Assembly (NCBI GenBank): GCA_937899895.1
Contig: CALBQR010000009.1
Span: 1 to 28,992 of the forward strand
Length of the DNA stretch: 28,992 nt
Direction of reading: 5' to 3'
From: an uncultured Alistipes sp.
GTDB lineage: Bacteria; Bacteroidota; Bacteroidia; Bacteroidales; Rikenellaceae
In this document: piece after piece, positions 15,701 to 23,918 of the stretch
Numbering within the stretch: the first letter of the stretch is position 1
Layout: every line of letters starts with the position of its first letter
The notes under the pieces: model-generated
What the model was told of the DNA's origin: nothing
Databases searched by the model: none
What the model saw: the letters and a program-made list of their open reading frames with translations, nothing else
Made by a program: the position numbers and the translations under genes

Positions 15701-15884
15701 ACGCGGTGGTGTGGGGCGGCGCGACTGAAAGTCGCGGGTGCCACCGCGTGTGTCGATTTCGGAGAAATCGCCAAAGCGCAATTCAAAATTGGTTACTTTA
15801 ATAAAATCAAAAGTGAATCACGCCAAAGGCGTGTCATCATTGGCGGGTCGGCCTTCGGCCGAGCCCCCCACCTGCCAATGATGA
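15701..15884. repeat. Cluster of four strong palindromes in a gene-free spacer
   Basis: Four stem-loops follow one another. (1) Outer 9-bp stem ACGCGGTGG (15701-15709) / CCACCGCGT (15741-15749), with an inner 7-bp hairpin CGCGACT-GAA-AGTCGCG (15720-15736). (2) CGATTTC-GGA-GAAATCG (15754-15770). (3) CACGCC-AAA-GGCGTG (15819-15833). (4) Outer 11-bp stem TCATCATTGGC (15834-15844) / GCCAATGATGA (15874-15884), with an inner TCGGCC-TTC-GGCCGA (15848-15862). None is followed by a T run. The nested form resembles REP/MITE-like interspersed palindromic elements or a structured non-coding RNA. No gene is present between 15570 and 15948. Confidence 0.65.
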
Positions 15885-15896
15885 GATTAAATAGTT

Positions 15897-15930
15897 AAAA
15901 AAGAACCGCACTCTTCACGGAGCGCGGTTT
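15897..15930 (-). terminator. Terminator of the DUF4435-like gene
   Basis: AACCGCACTC (15904-15913) pairs with GAGCGCGGTT (15920-15929) with one internal mismatch. On the minus strand the stem is followed by a T run (A run 15897-15902 on the plus strand). It lies 19 bases past the stop of the minus-strand gene. Confidence 0.8.
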
Positions 15931-15948
15931 TATTGTGAATTGAAGATA

Positions 15949-16977
15949 CTACTTTTTGAGCTTTTCGACTGCGCGGCACAGGTAGGCGTCGATGTCGTTA
16001 CTCAATTTATGATAAAGGAAACAATCCGTATAATTCTCATTATCAAGCAGTACATCGCGCACATTACGCAACTGGTTGCTATAATTGCTCAACTCGTTGC
16101 TCAACGCCTGACCACGTTGCGACGAGGAGTTGATGCGCGACACCGACATACAACGCAGTCGCTCACAAACGGCATTGAGGGCGATCATCACCACGTTGTC
16201 CATCAGCGTATGGCCGTGCATATATAAATAGGTGTCTTCGGGATAGACGCCCAACTCCTGCAACTCGCGCGCGAAACCATCAATGCGCTTTGCAATATCG
16301 GGACGGGCATTTTCGAGCGACGTGCGACGGCGCGACACCTGACGCGACAACCAATCGAGCGTTGTGCGAGCATTGTCGTCGGGTTCGAGATAGTTGATTT
16401 TCACACTATTGCGAAAATCAGCCAGCTGGAAAACATTGATATCGCTATCACGTGCCGAGAGTGCATACCACAAAAACAGCGGGTAGATCGTACGCGAGTA
16501 CTCGGCCATAAATTTCTCGAAATCGAAGATTCGGGTATCGTTCTTTGTGGCACGGACACACACGTTGTGCAGCGACGGGGCATAGCAGACGTAATTCTCT
16601 GTGGCATAGGCGTATGTATGGAACATAAACGGAGCCTCAACAATCTTACGCGACTCGGCACGGTGCTTCTGGAAGAGGTAGTCGAAGTCGCCATCGACAC
16701 ACAACAACATCTGCTCGTTGCTCTGCGGGATCAACGCTTCGAGCACCTTTTTACCCTTTGCCATATCGGGGCGATTGGGCACCGAGATCTCGAACACGTA
16801 GTAGGGATTATCGAAGTGGTCGAAGATACCGCGCCAGAAGGCAACATCCTCATAACCTTCGACATATACCCTCACCAGACGTTTCGACGGATCAACCGGC
16901 AGGCGATCGTAATTGACCGTCTGCATCTCGCGCTTCGAGCGGTTGGCGCGCCCTCTATTGAAAACCACCTTTGTCAT
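15949..16977 (-). CDS. DUF4435-like protein (predicted TOPRIM-fold nuclease)
   Basis: 342 residues from the ATG at 16977. The segment VRVYVEGYEDVAFWRGIFDH near the N-terminus has the Glu of a TOPRIM-like fold, and MLLCVDGDFDYLF ~60 residues later supplies the D-x-D acidic motif. This combination is that of DUF4435 / OLD-like TOPRIM proteins. The C-terminal half (HGHTLMDNVVMIALNAVCER and after) is alpha-helical with no further motif I recognise. DUF4435 proteins occur alone and beside ATPases in some defence loci, but no ATPase partner is next to this gene, so no defence role is claimed. A perfect promoter on the minus strand ends at 16987, which rules out the longer start at 16998; Met at 16926 is a second possible start. 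Confidence 0.6.
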   Translation of the reverse strand: MTKVVFNRGRANRSKREMQTVNYDRLPVDPSKRLVRVYVEGYEDVAFWRGIFDHFDNPYYVFEISVPNRPDMAKGKKVLEALIPQSNEQMLLCVDGDFDYLFQKHRAESRKIVEAPFMFHTYAYATENYVCYAPSLHNVCVRATKNDTRIFDFEKFMAEYSRTIYPLFLWYALSARDSDINVFQLADFRNSVKINYLEPDDNARTTLDWLSRQVSRRRTSLENARPDIAKRIDGFARELQELGVYPEDTYLYMHGHTLMDNVVMIALNAVCERLRCMSVSRINSSSQRGQALSNELSNYSNQLRNVRDVLLDNENYTDCFLYHKLSNDIDAYLCRAVEKLKK

Positions 16978-16986
16978 ACTTGCACA

Positions 16987-17018
16987 CAAATATAGCAAAA
17001 ATTCGTATATTTGCCAAA
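16987..17018 (-). promoter_or_regulatory. Bacteroidota promoter for the DUF4435-like gene
   Basis: On the minus strand: TTTG (17018-17015), 20-base spacer, TATATTTG (16994-16987). This is an exact consensus match. The transcript would begin only about 4-6 bases before the ATG at 16977, so the message would be nearly leaderless unless the start at 16926 is used. Confidence 0.72.
17006..17013 (+). promoter_or_regulatory. -7 promoter box for the SUI1 operon
   Basis: TATATTTG (17006-17013) is a perfect -7 element 22 bases before the ATG at 17035. It is the inverted copy of the box at 16987-16994, so the two divergent promoters form an inverted repeat CAAATATA-N11-TATATTTG. A -33 TTTG at the right distance is not evident; TTG at 16980-16982 is the best candidate. 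Confidence 0.55.
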
Positions 17019-17034
17019 AATAATTTAGATCGAA

Positions 17035-17382
17035 ATGAGCAACAACGATTGGAAGGCGCGATTAAACGTGGTTTACTCCACAAACCCTGACTTTCAGTAC
17101 ACTACCGACGAGCCCGAAGAGGACACTACCCTGCCCCCTTCGCAGCAGCAACTGCGCGTGTGGCTCGACCGCAAACAACGTGCAGGCAAGGTGGTTACGC
17201 TGGTACGTGGTTTTGTCGGCTCGCACGACGATTTGAAGGAGCTGGCATCGCTACTCAAAAGCCGTTGCGGCGTGGGTGGCTCGGCCAAAGATGGCGAGAT
17301 TATCATTCAGGGCGACTTCCGCGACCGCATTGTCGATATTCTGACGCGCGAGGGTTACAAAGCAAAAAAGGCGGGCGCATAA
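17035..17382 (+). CDS. SUI1/YciH-family translation factor
   Basis: 115 residues, with the SUI1/eIF1 fold in the C-terminal ~70 residues: GKVVTLVRGFVGSHDDLKEL, SLLKSRCGVGGSAKDGEIII and QGDFRDRIVDILTREGYK. The CGVGGSAKDG loop is the family hallmark. Bacterial YciH proteins are thought to influence start-codon selection, but the role is not settled. The first ~45 residues are an acidic, Pro/Gln-rich, probably disordered extension. It lies 30 bases before the HExxH gene and likely shares its transcript. Confidence 0.93.
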   Translation: MSNNDWKARLNVVYSTNPDFQYTTDEPEEDTTLPPSQQQLRVWLDRKQRAGKVVTLVRGFVGSHDDLKELASLLKSRCGVGGSAKDGEIIIQGDFRDRIVDILTREGYKAKKAGA

Positions 17383-17412
17383 TTTTTCGCTCGCCACATT
17401 CGTTACAACCAT

Positions 17413-20310
17413 ATGAGGCTGTGGATCAAGATATTGTTTGCGCTATCCGCACTGATCTCCGCGATCGGTGCGCGGGGACAATATTACGATTGGGGAGTCG
17501 ATCCCGCTTCAACACGCTGGGAGCAGATTCGCAATGACCGCTTTCGCATCATCTATCCCCGCGATTTCGACACAATGGCTCGCCGCGCGATGCACTACCT
17601 CAACGCCGCAGGAGAGGATATCGGCTATGGATTTCGTCGCGGAGCGATGCAGATTCCTGTCATTATGCACACCCGCAACTCCGTCTCAAACGGCTTGGTG
17701 ATGTGGGCACCGAAACGTATCGAGGTGCTCTCAACACCCGACATCGACACCTATTCGATGCCGTGGCTCAAACAGCTCGCAGCGCACGAACAGCGACACG
17801 CCGTGCAGTACAACAATCTCAATCGACACACATTCAGAGCGTTATACTACCTTCTCGGCCAGCAGGGTGCAATCGTCAGTCTGCTCGGACTGCCACTCTG
17901 GTATCTCGAAGGCGATGCGACGATGATCGAGACCGATATGAGTTCATTCGGGCGTGGCCGACAGCCCTCATTCTCGATGGCCTATCGCGCAAAAAGCGGC
18001 AAGATAGCCGATGGTCGTAACCCCGACCGCTGGTTCTGCGGATCGTATCGCGAATATATCCCTGATCATTACAAGCTTGGCTACCAAATGGTTACCTACG
18101 CCTACGACAAGTATGGCCGAGTGATTGGAGATGACATTGCAGACTACGCATCGCGCTATCCGTTCCTCTTTTTCACAACCGACATCGCACTCAAAAAGCG
18201 TTTCGGAACACGAACGCGAAAGCTCTTCACCGAGACCTTCGATTCGTTACAGACCTTTTGGAACGCACTGCCCGAAGTTGAGCCGACGACCGCAGTAATC
18301 CCCACACCGACAACCTCTTACACCACATATTCGCATCCGCAGGCGATCGACTCCGTGCATATCATCGCGCTCAAAAGCGATATGGACCGCACCGCGCGTC
18401 TTGTCGAGGTTGATATGCGCACAGGCGAGGAGCGAACGATCAGCCACGTGGGATCGGTCAGCACACGCCCTGCAATAGCCGACAACGGAACTATCTGGTG
18501 GAGCGAATATCGTCGCAGCTTGCTTTGGGGCGAGCGTTATGATTCGCGTCTATGTTGGGCCGACCTCGAAAAGGGGCGTTTGCACTCGATTGTAACCGCC
18601 ACGAATGTTCTCTACCCCACTCCGATCGAGGGCGATTCGTTGGCGTGGGTCGAGTACGACAAGTCGGGATATTACTCAATTGCAATCGGCCGCCACTGTG
18701 AAGGCAAGGCATTAGTCCATAATAGGTTACACCGATTCCCCATAGGCGAACAGATTCACGGCTTGGCGTGGGACAAGTCGAGCGAAAAGCTCTATTTCAT
18801 CGGTTTGAATGACGATGGAATGTACCTCGGTGCAGTCGATCGCGAAGGCAGAAAAGAGCAACTTACGCAGGCGGCCTATGTAACATTGAGCGATCTGCGA
18901 GCCGAGGGCGGGCGACTCTATTTCGGGTCGATCCGTTCGGGGCGCGATGAGGCTCACGCTTTTGACCTCGCCACGGGGCGCGAATGGCAGCTGACCGTGT
19001 CGGAGTATGGCTCGTTCGATCCTGCCCCTGCGGGCGATAAGCTACTTGTAACGACATACGACGAAGAGGGCTACCTACTTGCGGCACAACCACTTGACTC
19101 GTATCGCGTGCGCGAGGTCGAGTGGTCGAAACTACCCACCGAAATAGTCAATCCGAAGCGTCAGCGTCTGCCCGTTGTCAATCTCGATACGGTGCGTGCC
19201 ACCGAGTCCGCACTGCTCGCACAACGCCAACAAACACCCTCACGCCGCTATCGTAAGGGTTTGAACTACTTCAATATACACAGTTGGGCACCCGTTTCGA
19301 TTGATCTGTTCGATGCGATCGACAACTTTACGTTCGACCCGCAGTTGGGCGCAACCATTATCTCGCAGAATTTACTTTCGTCGGTAACTGCCTTTGCCAC
19401 ATACGGTTGGCATCACGAGCGAGGGTCGATGATTCGTGGTGGAATTGATTTTCGCGCTCTTGGTCCGCATATCGAACTGCGCGGTCAATATGGCGGTATG
19501 CTGCAACCATTCTACAAGCCCTCAAATGACGAGATCCCCGATCCAACTCAGCCATTGAAGAACTATTACAACGTCGCTGCCCGTATATCGTTGCCGATGC
19601 AACTTTCGAGCGGACACCACCTGCGTTACCTCACTCCACTCGTCGAGTGGCAATATTTCAATGGACTGACATACGACCAAGAGCGAGGGCGTTATAATCA
19701 GGGAGTCAATCGTTTAACCTCGTCTATCACCTTTGGCGACAATGTACGTTCGGCAACGCGCGACCTGCTTCCGCGATGGGGATATGCACTACGCTTGTCG
19801 CACTCGTTCAGCCCGACAGATCGTAATTTTGCCCACTCACTGACTATCTTCGGACAGGGAATTACACCCGCCATTGGCCGCCACCACTCATTGCGCCTGC
19901 GAGCCGTTTTTCAGACGAACGAGAGGGGCAAAACCTATTCGTTCTATCAACGCGAACTCTATCCGCGCGGAGCTGCCTATGAGCCACTTTCAAGGCCCAC
20001 GCACTACATAGCCGGCGCAGCCGATTATCAGATGCCGCTATGCTATCCCGAAGGCGGTATCCCTGCTGTGATCTACATCAAACGCATAAGTCTGAACCTC
20101 GGCTTTCACTACGCCGCAATGCACACTTTCAACGGCAAAAGCGACAGCTATACTTGGCAGAAAGTCAATTCGTTTGGTGGCGATCTGATCTTCGATATCA
20201 ACCTGCTACGTATGCCCGCCGCTGCCACCTCGACACTCAAACTTTCGCTCTACAAACCGAGCAACCGAAAAGGGGTTCATTTCTCGGCCGGAGTGGGTTT
20301 CCCGATCTAA
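17413..20310 (+). CDS. Large secreted protein with HExxH metallopeptidase site, propeller-like repeats and C-terminal barrel-like domain
   Basis: 965 residues. The signal peptide MRLWIKILFALSALISAIGARG is followed by a mature start with DWGVDPASTRWEQI. An early domain holds the zinc motif HEQRH (125-129) in LAAHEQRHAVQYNNL with a downstream acidic residue Glu166 in WYLEGDAT, the arrangement of gluzincin-type (peptidase MA-like) metallopeptidases. Residues ~300-600 show short repeats with IWWSEYR, LAWVEYDKSGYYSIA, GLAWDKSSEKLYFIGL, reading as WD40/TolB-like propeller blades. The last ~330 residues have alternating amphipathic strands and end FSAGVGFPI, like an outer-membrane barrel or autotransporter-like end. 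Similar three-part proteins exist in Bacteroidota as uncharacterised proteins. The substrate and topology are unknown. It probably shares the SUI1 promoter. Confidence 0.75.
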   Translation: MRLWIKILFALSALISAIGARGQYYDWGVDPASTRWEQIRNDRFRIIYPRDFDTMARRAMHYLNAAGEDIGYGFRRGAMQIPVIMHTRNSVSNGLVMWAPKRIEVLSTPDIDTYSMPWLKQLAAHEQRHAVQYNNLNRHTFRALYYLLGQQGAIVSLLGLPLWYLEGDATMIETDMSSFGRGRQPSFSMAYRAKSGKIADGRNPDRWFCGSYREYIPDHYKLGYQMVTYAYDKYGRVIGDDIADYASRYPFLFFTTDIALKKRFGTRTRKLFTETFDSLQTFWNALPEVEPTTAVIPTPTTSYTTYSHPQAIDSVHIIALKSDMDRTARLVEVDMRTGEERTISHVGSVSTRPAIADNGTIWWSEYRRSLLWGERYDSRLCWADLEKGRLHSIVTATNVLYPTPIEGDSLAWVEYDKSGYYSIAIGRHCEGKALVHNRLHRFPIGEQIHGLAWDKSSEKLYFIGLNDDGMYLGAVDREGRKEQLTQAAYVTLSDLRAEGGRLYFGSIRSGRDEAHAFDLATGREWQLTVSEYGSFDPAPAGDKLLVTTYDEEGYLLAAQPLDSYRVREVEWSKLPTEIVNPKRQRLPVVNLDTVRATESALLAQRQQTPSRRYRKGLNYFNIHSWAPVSIDLFDAIDNFTFDPQLGATIISQNLLSSVTAFATYGWHHERGSMIRGGIDFRALGPHIELRGQYGGMLQPFYKPSNDEIPDPTQPLKNYYNVAARISLPMQLSSGHHLRYLTPLVEWQYFNGLTYDQERGRYNQGVNRLTSSITFGDNVRSATRDLLPRWGYALRLSHSFSPTDRNFAHSLTIFGQGITPAIGRHHSLRLRAVFQTNERGKTYSFYQRELYPRGAAYEPLSRPTHYIAGAADYQMPLCYPEGGIPAVIYIKRISLNLGFHYAAMHTFNGKSDSYTWQKVNSFGGDLIFDINLLRMPAAATSTLKLSLYKPSNRKGVHFSAGVGFPI

Positions 20311-20330
20311 ATCAAATGACAAACTGCGAA

Positions 20331-20355
20331 AAAGTAGTGCTAAAAGCACTATTTT
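20331..20355 (+). terminator. Rho-independent terminator after the HExxH gene
   Basis: TAGTGCT (20335-20341) / AGCACTA (20345-20351) with an AAA loop and TTTT after it. A run of A residues precedes it. Confidence 0.7.
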
Positions 20356-20377
20356 AGCCAGATTCGTGGTCGAGTAC

Positions 20378-20408
20378 TTCGTCTTTTCCGCAGAAAATTG
20401 TAACTTTG
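20378..20408 (+). promoter_or_regulatory. Promoter for the PBP1A gene
   Basis: -7 box TAACTTTG (20401-20408) is exact; the -33 position holds only TTCG (20378-20381), a weak match. The box overlaps the longer TTG start at 20406, which supports using the ATG at 20448. Confidence 0.55.
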
Positions 20409-20447
20409 TCCGTTATTCTATTCGATTACGTTATTCAGTTCAACAAT

Positions 20448-22859
20448 ATGACACAAAAAGCAAATAACGCAAAACCCAAAACACAGCGTCCGCGCTTGGT
20501 TAAATGGCTATGGATCATTGCTCTATCGCCGTTCGCACTGCTCTTCTTCCTGCTTGCACTGACCGCAATCGGTCTGTTCGGCAAATTGCCCTCGTTCGAG
20601 GAGTTGGAAAATCCCAAGAGCAACATCGCAACCGAGATCTACTCCGAAGATGGAAAGGTCATCGGCTCGTTCTTCGTGCAGAATCGTTCGTATGTGGAGT
20701 ACGCCGAACTCTTCCCCGAAGATAGCTCATTGCTGATGTGCCTTGATGGCGACTCGGTTCCTGCCGTTGTGGCTGCACTGATCTCGACCGAGGATGAGCG
20801 ATTTATGTCCCATTCGGGTATTGATATCAAGGCTCTGATTCGTGTCGGAGTCAAGACTATTGCACTCGGCAATTCGGGCCAGGGCGGTGGTAGTACCATC
20901 ACCCAGCAGGTGGCGAAGAACCTCTTCCCGCGCGACACAACCTCGGTGGGACCCGTGATGCGCAAGATGCGCCTTGTGATCTCGAAACTTAAAGAGTGGA
21001 TCACCGCCGTAAAGCTCGAATACAACTACACCAAGGAGGAGCTTATCGCAATGTATCTCAACACCGTAGAGTATGGCTCGAATGCCTATGGCATCAAATC
21101 GGCAGCGCGAACCTTCTTCAACAAAACACCCGATCAGCTCAATATTCAGGAGGCCGCGGTGTTGGTTGGCGTGGTGAATAAACCTACGCGTTACAACCCC
21201 GTTCTGAACTACGACCACTCGATTGCTCGCCGAAATACGGTGATGTCGCGTATGCGCGCCAATGGCTGCCTCACACGCGAGCAGTACGATTCGCTCTCGG
21301 CACTGCCCATTCAGCTCAACTACCGCCCCATTTCGCATAATGACGGTACGGCGACATATTTCCGCGAGATGTTGCGTCTGGTGATGAATCAGCCGCGACC
21401 GAAGCGTTCGCAGTTCAACAACGATTGGGATTTCGACCACGCTCTCGATCAGTGGAATAACAATCCGCTCTATGGTTGGTGTCAGAAGAATCAGAAGGCC
21501 GACGGCACGGATTACAATATCTACCGCGACGGTTTGAAGATCTACACCACGATCAACTCTTCGATGCAGAAATATGCCGAGGAGGCTCTGTTGGAGCATA
21601 TGACCTCCGATGTGCAGCCGCGAATGGATCGCCAGGTGAAGAATACGGGCGTGCTGTTCCGCGACCAAAGCAAGGAGGATATCGAGCGCATATTGCGTAA
21701 CGCTATGCGTTATTCGGATCGCTACTACCAGATGAACAAAGCAGGCATACCGCAGGAGGAGATCTACGCCTCGTTTGAGCGTCCCTGCCGTATGAAGATC
21801 TTTACATACAAGGGCGAACGCGATACCACGATGACTCCCCGCGACTCGATTCTGCACCACAAGCAGATTCTGCGCGCCTCGTTCGTTGCGATGGATCCCG
21901 CAACGGGACACGTCAAAGCATATGTCGGCGGTCCCAACTTCCGCTATTTCAAGTACGATTTGGCAAAGCAGGGTAAGCGACAGATTGGCTCGACAATCAA
22001 GCCCTTCATCTACACCTTTGCAATCGACCACCTCGGTCTGACTCCTTGTACGCAGGTGATGAACGAGCCCGTAACGATCGAGACCGACAACGGCAAACCT
22101 TGGACTCCCAAAGAGGCTAACCGCGATCCGTATGACAGCAAATTCCACCCGTTGAGCTGGGGTTTGGCAAATAGCCGCAACAACTACTCGGCTTGGATTA
22201 TGAAGCAGTCGAAGCAGCCCGCTGCCGTTGCCGACTTTATCCACAATATGGGTATCGACAGCTATATCGACCCACAGTGGGCATTGTGCCTTGGTTCATC
22301 GGAGGCATCGCTCTTTGAGCTTACGGGCGCATTCTGTACCTTCGCCAATCGCGGTGTACATACCGAGCCGATCTTCGTAACACGCATTGAGGACCGACAA
22401 GGCAATCTTCTGGCCACATTTATACCGCCGACCGAAGATGCGATCAGCGAGCAGACTGCATACACGATGCTCGGAATGTTGCAGAACGTAGTTCGTGCAG
22501 GTACGGCAGGCCGTCTGCGTTGGGCCTACAACGTTACGGGCGAAGTTGGCGGCAAGACGGGGACCTCGAACGAGAACCGCGACGCTTGGTTTGTTGGCGT
22601 AACGCCCAATCTGGTTGCAGGCGCATGGTGCGGTGGCGAAGATCAGTCGGTACATATTTCGGGTGCAGGCGAAGGTGGTGCAGCATTGGCTCTGCCCATT
22701 TTCGGCCGTTTCATCGCCAAGGTCTATGCCGATCCGCGTCTGGGCGTTAAGCCGACCGATACATTCTCTCGCCCCAATAACGTTGTGGTCTATGACTGCG
22801 ACGAGGAGAATCAGCAGGATGCCGCAAATACGACCAAGGAGGATGAGTTCTTTGACTAA
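20448..22859 (+). CDS. mrcA: Bifunctional penicillin-binding protein 1A (glycosyltransferase/transpeptidase)
   Basis: 803 residues from the ATG at 20448. It polymerises and cross-links peptidoglycan at the outer face of the inner membrane. Transmembrane helix at ~20-45. The GT51 glycosyltransferase domain has the catalytic Glu115 in ISTEDERFMSHSGID, the GGGSTITQQVAKNLF block (~147-160) and LEYNYTKEELIAMYLNTVEY. The transpeptidase domain has the serine motif STIK (Ser515-Lys518), SRN (576-578) and KTGT (703-706). All catalytic motifs are intact. The upstream region carries a promoter whose -7 box overlaps the longer start. It is followed by asd after 33 bases, probably in one transcript. Confidence 0.96.
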   Translation: MTQKANNAKPKTQRPRLVKWLWIIALSPFALLFFLLALTAIGLFGKLPSFEELENPKSNIATEIYSEDGKVIGSFFVQNRSYVEYAELFPEDSSLLMCLDGDSVPAVVAALISTEDERFMSHSGIDIKALIRVGVKTIALGNSGQGGGSTITQQVAKNLFPRDTTSVGPVMRKMRLVISKLKEWITAVKLEYNYTKEELIAMYLNTVEYGSNAYGIKSAARTFFNKTPDQLNIQEAAVLVGVVNKPTRYNPVLNYDHSIARRNTVMSRMRANGCLTREQYDSLSALPIQLNYRPISHNDGTATYFREMLRLVMNQPRPKRSQFNNDWDFDHALDQWNNNPLYGWCQKNQKADGTDYNIYRDGLKIYTTINSSMQKYAEEALLEHMTSDVQPRMDRQVKNTGVLFRDQSKEDIERILRNAMRYSDRYYQMNKAGIPQEEIYASFERPCRMKIFTYKGERDTTMTPRDSILHHKQILRASFVAMDPATGHVKAYVGGPNFRYFKYDLAKQGKRQIGSTIKPFIYTFAIDHLGLTPCTQVMNEPVTIETDNGKPWTPKEANRDPYDSKFHPLSWGLANSRNNYSAWIMKQSKQPAAVADFIHNMGIDSYIDPQWALCLGSSEASLFELTGAFCTFANRGVHTEPIFVTRIEDRQGNLLATFIPPTEDAISEQTAYTMLGMLQNVVRAGTAGRLRWAYNVTGEVGGKTGTSNENRDAWFVGVTPNLVAGAWCGGEDQSVHISGAGEGGAALALPIFGRFIAKVYADPRLGVKPTDTFSRPNNVVVYDCDEENQQDAANTTKEDEFFD

Positions 22860-22892
22860 TCACGATTCACTTAAATATTTGATTTAGAGAAA

Positions 22893-23903
22893 ATGAAAGT
22901 TGCTATCGTAGGTGCAAGCGGCGCAGTGGGACAGGAGTTCCTGCGCATCTTAGCCGAGCGTCAGTTCCCGATCGACGAGCTCCATCTCTTTGGCTCGGAG
23001 CGTAGCGCAGGCCGCGAATATATCTTTAACGGCAAGGCGGTAAAGGTTAAATTGTTACAGCACAATGACGATTTCCGCGACATCGATGTCGTCTTCACTT
23101 CGGCTGGCGCAGGCACATCGCGCGAATTTGCCGAGACGATTACTCGCTACGGCGCACTGATGATCGACAATTCAAGCGCATTCCGTATGGACGAGGATGT
23201 ACCTCTGGTTGTACCCGAAGTCAATGCAACGGATGCGATCAATCCTCCCCGACGCATCATCGCCAACCCCAACTGCACAACGATCCAGATGGTCGTTGCA
23301 TTGAAGGCGATCGAAAACCTCTCGCACATCCGCAAGGTGCGTGTTTCGACCTATCAGTCGGCAAGTGGCGCAGGTGCGGCAGCTATGGACGAGCTGGTTG
23401 AGCAGTATGCCGAGTTGGGTCGTGGCGAGGAGGCTACGGTAAATAAGTTTGCATATCAGTTGGCTTACAACGTCATTCCGCATATCGATGTCTTCACCGA
23501 CAACGGCTATACCAAGGAGGAGATGAAGATGTTCAACGAGACACGCAAGATTATGCACTCCGACGTGGCCGTAAGTGCTACGTGCGTGCGTGTGCCCGTT
23601 ATGCGCGCCCACTCGGAGAGCGTTTGGGTCGAGACCGAACGCCCGATCTCGATCGAGGAGGCTCGCAAGGCCTTCGCCGAGGCCGAGGGTGTGGTGTTGA
23701 TGGACGAGCCGAGCAAAAAGGAGTATCCGATGCCCCTCTTTTTGGCGGGCAAAGATCCCGTTTATGTAGGTCGCATCCGCAAGGATCTGACCGAGGAGAA
23801 CGGGTTGTCGTTCTGGTGCGTGAGCGATCAGATCCGCAAAGGCGCAGCACTGAACGCTGTGCAGATTGCCGAGTGGCTCTACAAGAACGATCATATCAAA
23901 TAA
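22893..23903 (+). CDS. asd: Aspartate-semialdehyde dehydrogenase
   Basis: 336 residues. It reduces aspartyl-phosphate to aspartate semialdehyde, the branch point to lysine/diaminopimelate, threonine and methionine. The NADP-binding start VAIVGASGAVGQEFL, the SAGAGTSREF loop and the catalytic Cys128 in ANPNCTTIQ are intact; QSASGAGAAAMDEL matches the substrate-binding segment. Diaminopimelate from this path feeds peptidoglycan, which fits its place just after PBP1A. It lies 15 bases before the threonine aldolase gene. Confidence 0.96.
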   Translation: MKVAIVGASGAVGQEFLRILAERQFPIDELHLFGSERSAGREYIFNGKAVKVKLLQHNDDFRDIDVVFTSAGAGTSREFAETITRYGALMIDNSSAFRMDEDVPLVVPEVNATDAINPPRRIIANPNCTTIQMVVALKAIENLSHIRKVRVSTYQSASGAGAAAMDELVEQYAELGRGEEATVNKFAYQLAYNVIPHIDVFTDNGYTKEEMKMFNETRKIMHSDVAVSATCVRVPVMRAHSESVWVETERPISIEEARKAFAEAEGVVLMDEPSKKEYPMPLFLAGKDPVYVGRIRKDLTEENGLSFWCVSDQIRKGAALNAVQIAEWLYKNDHIK

Positions 23904-23918
23904 TTGACTTGCGAAGCA

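Noticed and set aside
15570..15948. CRISPR array
   Set aside because: The repeats are 7 bases long without spacers of constant length, and the palindromes differ in sequence; no cas gene is nearby.
16978..16998. Longer start of the DUF4435-like gene at 16998
   Set aside because: It would lie inside the -7 promoter box at 16987-16994.
15949..17382. A defence island around the DUF4435-like gene
   Set aside because: Neighbours are a SUI1-type translation factor and an envelope protein; no ATPase, methylase, integrase or composition shift.
20727..22244. A 505-codon minus-strand frame inside the PBP1A gene
   Set aside because: Antisense shadow of a gene with all catalytic motifs intact.
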